Shown: positions 1 through 5,086 of the stretch, piece by piece
Layout of the letters: every line of letters begins with the position of its first letter
Position numbering within the stretch: the first letter of the stretch is position 1
NCBI GenBank assembly: GCA_020432595.1
Contig: JAGQGA010000014.1
Span: 1-6,345, forward strand
Direction: 5' to 3'
DNA from: Anaerolineales bacterium
GTDB taxonomy: Bacteria > Chloroflexota > Anaerolineae > Promineifilales > Promineifilaceae
DNA: 6,345 bases
The notes under the pieces: model-generated
What the model was told of the DNA's origin: nothing
Seen by the model: only the letters and a program-made list of their open reading frames with translations
Database searches by the model: none
Position numbers and translations under genes: made by a program

Positions 1-174
1 GTGTCGGTGATAACGTTGGTAACGGCCGTTCGTGGCACCCTTTGCTTTTCACCCCGTCGTTCACGTTCTGCCGTTTACTGGCTTTTTGCCATCCTCTGTT
101 TATTCATCGGGCTGCTGCTGCTGGCACTTGCTCTGCGTGTGGTCGGGTTCGTCGTGTGGCAAACCATGTTTTGA
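1..174 (+). CDS. C-terminal tail of a membrane protein (partial, 5' end outside window)
   Basis: Reading frame 1 is open from the first base to a TGA at 172-174 and gives 57 residues. After a short basic stretch (SPRRSRS) comes a run of about 25 hydrophobic residues (from VYWLFAILCLF through GLLLLALAL), then a short end, VVWQTMF. This is a good single transmembrane helix with positive charges before it. The frame also places the palindrome at 21-30 as Thr-Ala-Val, the reading most copies have in this window, which supports it as real coding sequence. The family cannot be named from this fragment. The open frame begins with GTG at base 1, but the gene more likely starts outside the window. Confidence 0.6.
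   Translation: MSVITLVTAVRGTLCFSPRRSRSAVYWLFAILCLFIGLLLLALALRVVGFVVWQTMF
21..30. repeat. AACGGCCGTT palindrome, copy 1
   Basis: Exact 10-bp copy in the partial membrane-protein gene, read as Thr-Ala-Val. Confidence 0.8.
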
Positions 175-186
175 GCCACATTGGGG

Positions 187-192
187 TATAAT
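187..192 (+). promoter_or_regulatory. Putative -10 box of the hydrolase promoter
   Basis: A perfect TATAAT lies in the 52-bp gap between the upstream stop codon and the hydrolase start. Transcription would begin near 199, leaving a leader of about 28 nt that contains the Shine-Dalgarno. No good -35 is present at 16-18 bp spacing; TTGAGC at 171-176 is too close. The call therefore rests on the -10 and its position. Confidence 0.4.
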
Positions 193-209
193 TGCCGTAA
201 ATGACGTTC

Positions 210-215
210 AGGAGG
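210..215 (+). promoter_or_regulatory. Shine-Dalgarno fixing the hydrolase start at 227
   Basis: AGGAGG lies 11 nt before ATG 227. The frame is open back to base 32, but the 65 extra codons cross the upstream gene's stop, the -10 box and this site. They read as an unlikely Cys/Trp-rich peptide, so 227 is the start. Confidence 0.8.
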
Positions 216-226
216 AAAAGCTAACT

Positions 227-1024
227 ATGCCAATTGCCCAAATCAATGGACAGGGAATTTTTTATGAGGATTCGGGGGTGGGGGAAACGGCCGTTGTTTT
301 CCTGCACGGCTTTCTCATGGACCACACCATGTTTGCCCCCCAGGTCGCCGCGCTCACCCCGCGCTATCGCAGCGTATGTTTTGACGCTCGCGGTTTCGGC
401 CAAACGGAATGGGACGGACAGCCGTTCAATTTATACGACACCGCCGCCGACTGCATCGGCCTGATGGAGCATCTGGGCATTGACCGCGCCGTGCTGGTGG
501 GCATGTCCCAAGGGGGCTACGCCGCCCTCCGCACCGCGCTCACCTACCCCGACCGTGTGCAGGCCTTGGTGCTAATGAGCACCCGCTCCGGTATTGACGA
601 GGACGAAGTAAAAGCCATTTACCGCGACATGCGCGACACTTGGCAAGCCGTTGGCCCCATTGACCCACTTATTGAAGGGTTGCTCACTGGCATCATCGGC
701 CCTAAGGAAGCCCACGCCGACCTGTGGGCGGCGTGGACACCCCGCTGGAAATCGCGCAGCAAAGAGCAAATTTTCCACGCCATGAACAATTTGCTGGATC
801 GGGACGACATTGACCACCGCCTGGCCGAAATAACCGTGCCGGTGCTGGTGACGCACGGCGAAGAAGATGGCGGCATTCCCATTGCCCTGGGCGAAGCCCT
901 GCACCGCGATTTGCCCAACAGCCAGGGACTGGTGCGCGTTCCCGGTGCTGCCCACGCCGCCAATCTCACCCACTCCCACATTGTCAATCCTCCGCTGCTT
1001 GCTTTTCTGGAGCAGAGCGCCTGA
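227..1024 (+). CDS. Alpha/beta-fold hydrolase
   Basis: A 265-residue cytoplasmic hydrolase of the alpha/beta fold, a normal length for the family. The N-terminal strand leads into the oxyanion-hole motif FLHGF (residues 25-29). DARGFGQTE (53-61) corresponds to the usual D-x-RG-x-G-x-(S/T). The nucleophile elbow is GMSQGG, with Ser94. The acid is Asp214 in HGEEDGGIP, and the base is His243 in GAAHAANLTH, so the triad is complete. A helical cap fills roughly residues 123-195. There is no signal peptide or membrane segment. The substrate cannot be told from sequence: esters, lactones, epoxides and haloalkanes all use this fold, and the family name is as far as the evidence goes. The gene ends in TGA followed by an in-frame TAA. 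It is preceded by its own -10 box and Shine-Dalgarno and followed by an AEC permease in the same direction, perhaps co-transcribed across an 89-bp gap. Confidence 0.9.
   Translation: MPIAQINGQGIFYEDSGVGETAVVFLHGFLMDHTMFAPQVAALTPRYRSVCFDARGFGQTEWDGQPFNLYDTAADCIGLMEHLGIDRAVLVGMSQGGYAALRTALTYPDRVQALVLMSTRSGIDEDEVKAIYRDMRDTWQAVGPIDPLIEGLLTGIIGPKEAHADLWAAWTPRWKSRSKEQIFHAMNNLLDRDDIDHRLAEITVPVLVTHGEEDGGIPIALGEALHRDLPNSQGLVRVPGAAHAANLTHSHIVNPPLLAFLEQSA
286..295. repeat. AACGGCCGTT palindrome, copy 2
   Basis: Exact copy at residues 21-23 (Thr-Ala-Val) of the alpha/beta hydrolase, at the start of the strand before the oxyanion motif. Confidence 0.8.
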
Positions 1025-1028
1025 TAAA

Positions 1029-1111
1029 TTGAGAATTGGGAATTGAGAATTGGGAATTGCAAATGAGATGTTCCCCATTCTCAATTCTTCATTTCCAATT
1101 CCCCATTTCTT
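1029..1111. repeat. Heptanucleotide array with inverted arm (GRGAATT words)
   Basis: The left arm is four 7-nt words: GAGAATT (1031-1037), GGGAATT (1038-1044), GAGAATT (1045-1051) and GGGAATT (1052-1058). Seen as 14-mers, 1029-1042 is repeated exactly at 1043-1056. After a 14-nt spacer, the right arm runs in complementary words, also in phase: ATTCTCA, ATTCTTC, ATTTCCA, ATTCCCC (1077-1104). Bases 1040-1056 pair with 1071-1087 over 17 bp with one mismatch. It fills the gap between hydrolase and permease. There is no T-tract after the stem, so it is not a classic intrinsic terminator. Confidence 0.85.
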
Positions 1112-1113
1112 CC

Positions 1114-2022
1114 ATGCTGCTACAACTTGGCGAGATTTTTCTCAACGTCATTACCCCCGTTTTTGCCCTGGTGCTAATTGGCTACATCGCCGCCCCACGT
1201 CTGGGGCTGGAAGCCCGCACCCTTTCCCGCTTTGCCTACTACATTCTGGTGCCAGCCTTTGTCTTTAACGTCATGAGCAGTGCTACGATTGAGGCAGAGT
1301 TGGCAACGCAAATGCTAGTCTACATTTTGCTGGTGCATTTGGCGTGTGCGCTGCTGGGGTATGGGGTGGCGCGGCTGCTGCGCCGGCCGCCAGCGATGGT
1401 AGGAGCCTATGTGCTGGTGGCCGTTTTCGGCAACGTCGGCAACTTTGGCCTGCCGCTCATTGAGTTTCGGCTGGGAGAAGCAGCACTCATTCCCGCCACC
1501 GTCTACTTTCTGGCGATCATCATTGTGGCCTTTGTCATTGGCGTGGCGGCGGCCAATTTGCAGAAGGGGGGCAGCCTGGGGGCAATTTTGGCGGTGTTTA
1601 AAACCCCGGCTCTGCTGGCACTGCCTCCGGCCCTGCTGGTCAACTGGCTGAATCTGACCCCGCCGCTGCTGCTAACGCGCATTACCGGGCTGCTGGGTGG
1701 GGCGATGGTGCCAACGATGCTGGTGGCGCTGGGGGTGCAGCTTGCAGCCACCCAAGCCCTGACAATTGACCGAGATGTGGTGGTTGCCAGTAGCTTACGG
1801 CTGCTGGGTGGGGCGGCACTGGCCCTGCTGATTGTGGTTCCGTTTGGGCTGACGGGACTAGAACGGGGGGCGGGGGTGCTGCAATCGGCGATGCCAACGG
1901 CCGTTCTTGCCTCCATCATTGCCCTCGAATATGATTTATTGCCAGACTTTGTAACAACGGCCGTTCTTTTTTCCACCCTCGCCAGCGTCATCACCCTCAC
2001 GCTGCTAATGGCGGTGCTGTAA
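1114..2022 (+). CDS. AEC (auxin efflux carrier) family transporter
   Basis: A 302-residue integral membrane protein with about ten hydrophobic helices, roughly at 9-28, 36-56, 66-86, 95-118, 125-147, 157-177, 192-211, 228-246, 254-272 and 281-301. The length is usual for bacterial AEC permeases. Two family hallmarks are visible. One is the broken helix with GNVGNFGLP (106-114), matching the N-x-x-N-(Y/F)-G-L-P crossover motif of PIN/AEC carriers. The other is the second-half motif AMVPTMLVALGVQL (197-210), with the C-terminal MPTAVLASIIA (260-270) also typical. Members move organic anions such as malate, or auxin-like compounds; the substrate here is unknown. ATG 1114 is chosen because MLLQLGEIFLNVITPVFALV is the usual N-terminus. 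An in-frame TTG at 1036 would add 26 residues translated from the repeat. No Shine-Dalgarno precedes 1114 (CCCCATTTCTTCC), which is odd next to the hydrolase. Confidence 0.88.
   Translation: MLLQLGEIFLNVITPVFALVLIGYIAAPRLGLEARTLSRFAYYILVPAFVFNVMSSATIEAELATQMLVYILLVHLACALLGYGVARLLRRPPAMVGAYVLVAVFGNVGNFGLPLIEFRLGEAALIPATVYFLAIIIVAFVIGVAAANLQKGGSLGAILAVFKTPALLALPPALLVNWLNLTPPLLLTRITGLLGGAMVPTMLVALGVQLAATQALTIDRDVVVASSLRLLGGAALALLIVVPFGLTGLERGAGVLQSAMPTAVLASIIALEYDLLPDFVTTAVLFSTLASVITLTLLMAVL
1896..1905. repeat. AACGGCCGTT palindrome, copy 3
   Basis: Exact copy at residues 262-264 (Thr-Ala-Val) of the AEC permease, inside the MPTAV motif where relatives often have Pro-Pro-Ala. Confidence 0.8.
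1956..1965. repeat. AACGGCCGTT palindrome, copy 4
   Basis: Exact copy only 60 bp from copy 3, again Thr-Ala-Val, residues 282-284 of the permease, in its last helix. Confidence 0.8.
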
Positions 2023-2032
2023 AGCGGTGATC

Positions 2033-2086
2033 AGTAATCGGTAATCGGTAATCAGTGGGTTCTACTGATTACCGATTACTGATTAC
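2033..2086. repeat. Heptamer-built long hairpin between convergent genes; possible two-way transcript end
   Basis: Left arm words are AGTAATC (2033-2039), GGTAATC (2040-2046), GGTAATC (2047-2053) and AGT. The right arm is ACT, GATTACC (2067-2073), GATTACT (2074-2080), GATTAC. Bases 2041-2056 pair perfectly with 2064-2079 (16 bp, 7-nt loop). The stem extends to 2034/2086, 23 bp in all, with one G-U pair. It begins 11 bp after the permease stop and its right arm overlaps the stop codon of the oppositely oriented YbaK-like gene (2083-2085). Neither side carries a T-tract, so any termination would be by structure alone or factor-assisted. Confidence 0.85.
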
Positions 2087-2559
2087 AACAAAAATGAAAC
2101 GACCTCTACGCTTAAAGCCGACTGTTGCAGGGCGGTGAGCAAAACGGCCGTTTTCATGATCACCGTTGTCCCCCGCACGCCAGAGCCAAGCGACACATCT
2201 TCTTCCGCCAGCACGCTTTCGTCCACCAGTACCCGCATCGGTTGTGGCAGGCCAAAAGGAGACACCGCGCCAATTTCGTAACCCGTTACGGCCAGCAGTT
2301 CTTCCTGGCTGGCTGTTGTCACCCGCGACTGCCCCAAATAGCGACGCAGCGGCCTCCACGGGATTTGCGCCGGGCCGGCCATCAGCACCATCACGAAGCT
2401 GTCAGCACCCAGCCGGAAAACCAGGCTGCGAACCACCTGCTCCGGCCGCTGCCCTCGCTCCACCGCCGCCTGTGCCAGTGAATGCACCGGCCCGGCGTGG
2501 GTGAACAAGCGATAGGGGGCGTAGAGTTGGTCGAGGTGTTGGGAAACGGCCGTTTGCAT
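2083..2559 (-). CDS. YbaK/EbsC family protein (aminoacyl-tRNA editing domain)
   Basis: A 158-residue single-domain protein of the YbaK/INS superfamily, free-standing domains that hydrolyse mischarged tRNA, such as Cys-tRNA(Pro) for E. coli YbaK. Visible landmarks are FTHAGPVHS (19-27), [16 protein letters not shown] (34-49), LRRYLGQSR (71-79), [14 protein letters not shown] (92-105, the G-x-x-SP-x-G signature), LVDESV (111-116) and GSGVRG (125-130, the glycine loop). Lys46 of E. coli YbaK (QVYKTLL) aligns with Arg44 here (QVVRSLV), so editing chemistry is not certain. Two starts are possible, GTG 2562 and ATG 2559. The ATG is preferred because GGAG at 2565-2568 is 5 nt from it but only 2 nt from the GTG. 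The stop codon lies inside the hairpin arm. Both the second to fourth codons and residues 137-139 carry the AACGGCCGTT palindrome as Thr-Ala-Val. Confidence 0.88.
   Translation of the reverse strand: MQTAVSQHLDQLYAPYRLFTHAGPVHSLAQAAVERGQRPEQVVRSLVFRLGADSFVMVLMAGPAQIPWRPLRRYLGQSRVTTASQEELLAVTGYEIGAVSPFGLPQPMRVLVDESVLAEEDVSLGSGVRGTTVIMKTAVLLTALQQSALSVEVVSFLL
2143..2152. repeat. AACGGCCGTT palindrome, copy 5
   Basis: Exact copy encoding Thr-Ala-Val (residues 137-139) of the YbaK-like protein on the - strand. Confidence 0.8.
2545..2554. repeat. AACGGCCGTT palindrome, copy 6
   Basis: Exact copy at codons 3-5 (Thr-Ala-Val) of the YbaK-like gene, 5 nt from its ATG and so inside the ribosome-initiation region. 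Confidence 0.8.
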
Positions 2560-2564
2560 CACAT

Positions 2565-2568
2565 CTCC
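2565..2568 (-). promoter_or_regulatory. Shine-Dalgarno choosing ATG 2559 for the YbaK-like gene
   Basis: On the - strand this reads GGAG followed by ATGTG and then the ATG at 2559, a 5-nt spacing. The upstream GTG at 2562 would be only 2 nt away. An out-of-frame ATG within the spacer meets TGA at once. Confidence 0.6.
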
Positions 2569-2580
2569 AAATAAAACAGA

Positions 2581-2665
2581 ACGCAGATTTACCTGATGAA
2601 CACTGATCTTCTTAAATCAGGCCAATGTTGTTTCACAACCGCTTCGCGTACAGGTAAATCTGCGT
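2581..2665. repeat. 85-nt structured element closed by a perfect 15-bp inverted repeat
   Basis: ACGCAGATTTACCTG (2581-2595) is the exact reverse complement of 2651-2665. Inside the closing stem are three small hairpins: CTGAT/ATCAG (2603-2607 with 2616-2620), GTTGT/ACAAC (2627-2631 with 2635-2639) and a marginal CGC/GCG (2640-2642 with 2646-2648). Together they can form a junction on either strand. It lies between the acyl-CoA dehydrogenase stop and the YbaK-like start, so it would fold in a read-through transcript or at that transcript's 3' end. No target-site duplication flanks it and it is far too short to encode a transposase. It could be a small non-autonomous repeat or a 3'-end structure. 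Confidence 0.7.
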
Positions 2666-2673
2666 CCCATTAA

Positions 2674-3828
2674 CTACCCTTTGCGGAACAGTTCCCGCAC
2701 AATAATCTCCCGCTGAATCTGGCTCGTGCCCTCATAAATCTGGTAAATCTTGGCATCCCGCATCAGCTTCTCCACCGGATATTCCGACATATAGCCATAG
2801 CCCCCAAACACCTGTACCGCGTCTGTCACCACCTTCATCCCCTTATCCGCCGCATACGCCTTGCTAAACGCCGAATGCAGCGTGTTGCTCTGTCCCGCGT
2901 CCACCGCCCACGCCGACTGGTGCACCAGTAGCCGCGCCGCCGCCACCTCCATCGCCATATCGGCAATCATGTGGGCAATGGCCTGGTATTTCCACAGCGG
3001 TTTCCCCTTCACCATGCGCTCCTTGGCGTACTTAATCGCCTCATCCAGTGCCCGCTGCGCCACCCCCACTGCCCCGGCCGACGTGGGCGGCCGGCTGCGA
3101 TCAAACACCTGCATGGCAATCATAAACCCCTGCCCTTCCTGCCCCAGCAGATGGCTCTTCGGCACTTTTACATTGTCAAAAATGACTTCGGCCGTATCCG
3201 AGGCGTGCTGCCCCATCTTGTGAAACGGCTTGCCCGTGCTAACCCCCTCCCAATTGCGCTCCACCACAAAACAGCTCATCCCGTTGTACCGATTTTCAGG
3301 GCTGGTGTAGGCAAAAACGGTGTAGAAGTTGGAAACCGTCGCCCCGGTGATAAACGTTTTGTTGCCGTTCAGCAGGTAATGATCCCCCATATCCTGCGCC
3401 GTTGTCTTAATCCCGGCCACGTCCGACCCCGCCTCCGGCTCGGTGAGGCAGTAGGAAGCCATTTCGCCCGCCACCAAACGGCCGCAATACTCCTGCTTTT
3501 GCGCCTCGCTTCCGGCAATCAGCACCGGCAAAATAGCCAGCCCATTGACCCCCATGGCCGTACTCATGCCAGAGCATCCCCAGGCCAACTCCTCGGCCAC
3601 AATCACCTCTTCCAACAGGCTCAGCCCCATCCCGCCATATTCTTCGGGGATATTGAGCGTGGTCAGCCCCAGTGCCTGCGCCTTGCGAATGACCGGCCAG
3701 GGGTATTCATGAGTACGGTCATAGTGCTCAGCTACAGGGGCAATTTCATTACGGGCAAACTCCCGCGCCAAATCGCGGATCATCGTTTGCTCTTCAGTCA
3801 TAGCAAAACTCATCGGTGTGTCGCTCAT
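2674..3828 (-). CDS. Acyl-CoA dehydrogenase, medium-chain type
   Basis: A 384-residue FAD enzyme that oxidises acyl-CoA to trans-2-enoyl-CoA in beta-oxidation or branched-chain acid breakdown, passing electrons to electron-transfer flavoprotein. The all-alpha N-terminal domain begins at TEEQTMIRDLAREF (11-24) and includes PEEYGGMGLS (61-70). The middle beta domain carries the first family signature, CLTEPEAGSD (127-136). The C-terminal alpha domain has the RPPTSAGAVGVAQRALDEA region (246-264) and the second signature with GGYGYMSEYPVEK (342-354). Glu366 in IYEGTSQIQRE is at the position of the catalytic base of human MCAD (Glu376), and the whole C-terminal third is strikingly MCAD-like. Length is standard. 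ATG 3828 is firm: AAGGAG lies 6 nt upstream. Chain-length preference cannot be fixed from sequence. It has its own promoter; 114 bp separate it from the downstream YbaK-like gene. Confidence 0.95.
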   Translation of the reverse strand: MSDTPMSFAMTEEQTMIRDLAREFARNEIAPVAEHYDRTHEYPWPVIRKAQALGLTTLNIPEEYGGMGLSLLEEVIVAEELAWGCSGMSTAMGVNGLAILPVLIAGSEAQKQEYCGRLVAGEMASYCLTEPEAGSDVAGIKTTAQDMGDHYLLNGNKTFITGATVSNFYTVFAYTSPENRYNGMSCFVVERNWEGVSTGKPFHKMGQHASDTAEVIFDNVKVPKSHLLGQEGQGFMIAMQVFDRSRPPTSAGAVGVAQRALDEAIKYAKERMVKGKPLWKYQAIAHMIADMAMEVAAARLLVHQSAWAVDAGQSNTLHSAFSKAYAADKGMKVVTDAVQVFGGYGYMSEYPVEKLMRDAKIYQIYEGTSQIQREIIVRELFRKG

Positions 3829-3834
3829 TATGTT

Positions 3835-3840
3835 CTCCTT
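3835..3840 (-). promoter_or_regulatory. Shine-Dalgarno of the acyl-CoA dehydrogenase
   Basis: AAGGAG on the - strand, 6 nt before ATG 3828. It separates this start from the internal in-frame Met codons at residues 6 and 10. Confidence 0.8.
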
Positions 3841-3917
3841 AACGTCGCTTCCAATGCGTCGTATTGTTGATAAACCAGACAGAAAACAAATTGCTTTGTG
3901 AATAATTGCACACGAAA

Positions 3918-3946
3918 ATTATAGTATGAGATGGGAACTGGGTAAA
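3918..3946 (-). promoter_or_regulatory. Sigma70-type promoter of the acyl-CoA dehydrogenase
   Basis: On the - strand, TTTACC (3941-3946, four of six matches to TTGACA) is followed after exactly 17 bp by a perfect TATAAT (3918-3923). Transcription would start near 3911 and give a leader of about 80 nt before the ATG. This is the best promoter match I found in the window. The rest of the 206-bp gap to the NUDIX gene (3947-4034) shows no gene and no clear terminator hairpin. Confidence 0.6.
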
Positions 3947-4034
3947 GGTTGGGATAAGCAGATGGGCAGGCAAGAGATGGCCGTGTGCGTCAAGAACTGT
4001 CTGAGGAAACCTGCAATGCTGGTCTGCACCCTGC

Positions 4035-5048
4035 TTACTTCCAGGCAAAATAGGGCTGTTCAAAGTGGGCGACGCGGGTGGGCTTGCCCAAAATACACAC
4101 TTCGCGGAACTGATACAAAATAGCGGCCGTGGGTGCGGCAATCCAGCTATCGCCCACCGGCATGAGCAAGACCGGGTTTTCGCTTTCTGGGATGTTTTGC
4201 AAAATGGGGGCATCTTCACGCATAAACTCCGCTATGGGGATGCGGTGGATGGCCTGCACCTCACCGGGGTTTGCCACCAGCCCTGTGACCCGTCCGCCCC
4301 AAATGACAACTGGCTTGATGGTAAAACCGGAGCGGGTGGTGTAATCGTCCAAACGGCCGATAATGCGCTCCATCCCCAGCTTTAACCCAACCTCTTCTTC
4401 CAACTCACGCAAAGCCGTTTCTTCCGGCCGTTCCCCTTGGTCAATGCGGCCACCCGGCAGTGCCCACTGCCCCGCATGTTTCTTTAGCTTGGCTGAACGG
4501 CGGGTGAGCAAAATGGCGGCATCATCTTCCCAGCTTGGCTCGAAGGGGATGCCATACACCTCTGGCTGGTGGGCTACGTGCACAATGGTAACGGCCACCG
4601 CTGCCGCCCGTTTGCCTTCCTCTAGCGCAGCCGACTGGAAAGCAAAGTCGCGCAAATTGGCGGTGATATAGTGGCGCAGTTCGTCATCACAATAGAGATG
4701 GCTCATCCGCCCTTGCGGTTGGTCAACCCGAACCACCACTTCATAATAGGTGGCCTGTGGTTCCATCTGTGTATTAAAGGCAACGTTGGCTTGGATCATG
4801 TTGGGAAAAAGCGGCTCAGCCTTTTGTGCCTGTGAAAAGGTGTCGAAGAAAAAAATGATGTTGAATCGTAGAGACGCAAAATCTTGTTTCTTTACGACAT
4901 CATTAATGATGTGCCGCCACACTTGCACGCCACGATAGCCGGGGATGCCCTTGGCTTCGAGGCGGGGCAAGATGTTTTCGCGCAGTAACGTTTCGTAAAT
5001 GTCGGCGTTGGCGGTGGTTGTCCAACTATGCCATTCTTGTGCAATCAT
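4035..5048 (-). CDS. Two-domain protein: ABM-like (antibiotic biosynthesis monooxygenase fold) N-terminus fused to a NUDIX hydrolase
   Basis: A 337-residue protein. Residues 1-108 (MIAQEWHSWTTTANADIYE, GIPGYRGVQVWR, ending TYYEVVVRV) resemble small ABM/Dabb-type ferredoxin-like domains. Residues about 120-337 are a NUDIX hydrolase. The NUDIX box is complete: Gly200, Glu206, then Arg214-Glu215-Leu216 and Glu218-Glu219 ahead of Gly221-Leu222, fitting G-x5-E-x7-RE-U-x-EE-x-G-U. Ahead of it, LLTRRSAKLKKHAGQ (180-194) and PGG (198-200) resemble the CoA-pyrophosphatase (NuCoA) motif, with Lys and Leu at two usual Arg and Phe sites, so a nucleoside-diphosphate-linked substrate such as CoA is possible but not shown. 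The tail WIAAPTAAILYQFREV (302-317) is typical of this NUDIX group. Residues 51-61 are encoded by a palindromic repeat. Only a weak AGG precedes the start; it follows the response regulator by 38 bp. Confidence 0.85.
   Translation of the reverse strand: MIAQEWHSWTTTANADIYETLLRENILPRLEAKGIPGYRGVQVWRHIINDVVKKQDFASLRFNIIFFFDTFSQAQKAEPLFPNMIQANVAFNTQMEPQATYYEVVVRVDQPQGRMSHLYCDDELRHYITANLRDFAFQSAALEEGKRAAAVAVTIVHVAHQPEVYGIPFEPSWEDDAAILLTRRSAKLKKHAGQWALPGGRIDQGERPEETALRELEEEVGLKLGMERIIGRLDDYTTRSGFTIKPVVIWGGRVTGLVANPGEVQAIHRIPIAEFMREDAPILQNIPESENPVLLMPVGDSWIAAPTAAILYQFREVCILGKPTRVAHFEQPYFAWK
4867..4896. repeat. Degenerate 30-nt palindrome inside the NUDIX-fusion coding sequence
   Basis: The two 13-nt arms, 4867-4879 and 4884-4896, pair around the loop AATC with one mismatch (4875/4888) and two G-U pairs (4871/4892, 4876/4887). 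Bases 4871-4886 (GAGACGCAAAATCTTG) are identical to 5063-5078 in the neighbouring intergenic palindrome. In the gene it encodes VVKKQDFASLR (residues 51-61). It falls just before the domain's FNIIFFFDTF strand, where remembered relatives go directly from a short turn into the strand. Confidence 0.75.
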
Positions 5049-5062
5049 GGGGTAATCGGCCT

Positions 5063-5084
5063 GAGACGCAAAATCTTGCGTTTC
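5063..5084. repeat. Short palindrome filling the regulator-NUDIX gap
   Basis: GAGACGCAA (5063-5071) pairs with TTGCGTTTC (5076-5084) around the tetraloop AATC: nine pairs including one G-U. It occupies most of the 38-bp gap between the regulator's stop (5087-5089) and the NUDIX start (5048). It shares a 16-bp core with the palindrome embedded in the NUDIX gene. There is no T-tract, so termination is doubtful. Confidence 0.8.
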
Positions 5085-5086
5085 TA

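Noticed and set aside
32..226. A longer hydrolase starting at 32
   Set aside because: The extra residues cross the upstream gene's stop region, the -10 box and the Shine-Dalgarno, and look unlike any hydrolase N-terminus.
572..1084. A 170-residue open frame opposite the hydrolase
   Set aside because: It starts in the heptamer repeat, has low-complexity composition and no family features.
1503..2000. A 165-residue open frame opposite the permease
   Set aside because: Ser/Ala/Pro/Arg-rich shadow translation of hydrophobic codons; no motif.
1029..2086. CRISPR-like array from the repeated short words
   Set aside because: Words are 7 nt, directly adjacent, with no unique spacers and no cas genes.
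2581..2665. tRNA gene suggested by length and cloverleaf-like hairpins
   Set aside because: The closing stem is 15 bp, not 7, and there is no T-loop consensus (GTTCGANTC) or properly placed anticodon arm.
2971..3870. A 299-residue open frame on the + strand opposite the acyl-CoA dehydrogenase
   Set aside because: It is a shadow of a GC-rich gene: no recognisable motifs, no Shine-Dalgarno, and it covers a strongly conserved enzyme on the other strand.
3926..4123. A small + strand open frame across the dehydrogenase promoter
   Set aside because: No Shine-Dalgarno; it overlaps the promoter and the 3' end of the NUDIX-fusion gene and has no recognisable features.
5063..5084. Intrinsic terminator after the response regulator
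   Set aside because: The stem is only nine pairs with a G-U and there is no T-tract on the transcribed strand, while the NUDIX gene starts just beyond it.
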